DNA from: Cephalothrix spiralis
Taxonomy: Eukaryota; Nemertea; Palaeonemertea; Archinemertea; Cephalotrichidae
Direction: 5' to 3'
DNA length: 15,875 nt
NCBI GenBank assembly: GCA_032353305.1
Contig: JAUCNG010420021.1
Coordinates: 1 to 15,875 of the forward strand
Position 1 is the stretch's first letter. Each line of letters begins with the position of its first letter. Position numbers and translations under genes: made by a program. The notes below the pieces were generated by a model that was given only the letters and a program-made list of their open reading frames with translations, searched no databases and was not told the origin of the DNA. Positions 15,344 to 15,875 of the stretch are shown one piece after another.

Positions 15344-15708
15344 TTTTATCACAGGAAAGGATCGGGAGAGTAAATAGTTTTCAAAATGTTTAAAACATGA
15401 TAATTATGTTTAATGGCTGGTAAATATATACATGTTAATGAACATTTTGGAATCCCGTAATTCTTCTTACAAGTTCAGGTCCGTTTTTTTTGCGCCTGAG
15501 AGTGAATCGACAAACCGCGTCTTATTTTATTTTATAGCAAACAAAAATCTTCGTTTTGTTGATCTGCTTATCATATTTCCTTTTTATCCTTGTATCTGAA
15601 GTATAGGGTTTTAACAAATATTATCCTAATACGCCTGAATACGCTAGATAATCAAAGCTGTAATCTTCTGAGATATATCTGTCTAATGTTTCCAACCAAT
15701 TTTCAACA
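15344..15708. other. AT-rich non-coding stretch
   Basis: I see nothing that supports a gene, RNA or repeat here. An eight-T run occurs at about 15485-15490. Confidence 0.5.
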
Positions 15709-15760
15709 ATTAATGCCGGTATCCTGGAATATGAGAGCAATATTGTTCCCTGGTATTAAT
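15709..15760. repeat. Imperfect 52-nt hairpin
   Basis: ATTAATGCC (15709-15717) pairs with GGTATTAAT (15752-15760) with one G-T wobble. GGAATAT and ATATT-GT-TCC pair further in. A candidate stem-loop of microRNA-precursor-like size but with a weak middle. Confidence 0.4.
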
Positions 15761-15846
15761 CTAATAGATATCATATTCTAAAACTAATTATGAACGTGGT
15801 TACAAATCTTTATTTAATTTCCTCTCATAACAGAAACAATACGGTA

Positions 15847-15871
15847 GGACACAACAATCTTAATTGTGTCC
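15847..15871. repeat. Perfect 8-bp hairpin at the window edge
   Basis: GGACACAA (15847-15854) and TTGTGTCC (15864-15871) are exact complements around a nine-base spacer. It lies four bases from the window end, so a longer element cut by the boundary cannot be excluded. Confidence 0.5.
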
Positions 15872-15875
15872 ATAA

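Overview
The window looks like non-coding DNA from an animal nuclear genome. It is AT-rich by eye and densely stopped in all six frames; the longest uninterrupted reading frame is 134 codons and resembles no family I know. I see no bacterial-style gene packing, ribosome binding sites, rRNA, intact tRNA, or recognisable transposase or reverse-transcriptase domain. What it does hold is a run of tandem repeats, foldback (inverted-repeat) elements, SINE-like fragments and clusters of animal-type transcription-factor motifs (CRE, CCAAT, ETS, NRF-1-like, CTCF-like, nuclear-receptor half sites). That mix fits an intergenic or intronic stretch of a marine invertebrate. A mollusc is my guess from the style of the repeats, but the sequence does not fix the taxon.

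Layout. 1-2390: mostly unique AT-rich DNA with a compact hairpin at 3-46, a 33-bp tandem duplication (835-899) and a nested foldback (1444-1509). 2398-3037: the most striking block, six full units plus a seventh start of a ~96-120 bp tandem repeat whose units carry a tRNA-like D-arm/A-box, a weak B-box-like stretch and two conserved nested stems; the last unit runs on into a tRNA-Lys-like anticodon-arm region. 3425-3790: degenerate TTGGGT/ACCCAA motifs whose strand switches midway. 3866-4413: a perfect 24-bp palindrome, two CREs, an E-box palindrome, a GC-box-like motif and a 10-bp perfect inverted repeat. 4780-4930: a GC-richer patch with hairpins and a weak 73-codon reading frame. 5118-5243: a foldback. 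5404-5733: a GC-rich, structured, CORE-SINE-like element bounded by inverted repeats. 6400-8720: short dispersed repeats, a pre-miRNA-sized hairpin (8375-8446) and an AGGTCA triplet (8512-8529). 9244-9300: a 57-bp palindrome, perfect except for its single central base. 9582-9694: a long A/T-rich hairpin. 10005-10890: inverted repeats, three ETS motifs in a hairpin and an NRF-1-like/Z-prone block inside a second inverted repeat. 11494: a CTCF-like motif. 12061-12806: two CCAAT motifs near TATA-like tracts. 13288-13514: a 119-bp-period tandem duplication. 13686-14081: a ~400-bp foldback. 14154-14306: CCAAT, palindrome and CRE motifs, followed by an ATG and a possible splice donor. 14654-14904: a 251-bp foldback with ~90-bp arms. 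The end holds several short hairpins, the last (15847-15871) close to the window edge.

How the parts relate. No pathway or operon is visible. The common theme is self-complementary DNA: three elements of MITE or foldback type (10631-10809, 13686-14081, 14654-14904), several hairpins that could form stem-loops if transcribed, and a tandem array whose unit seems to have been assembled from part of a tRNA-derived SINE. Whether any of this is transcribed or functional cannot be told from sequence alone.
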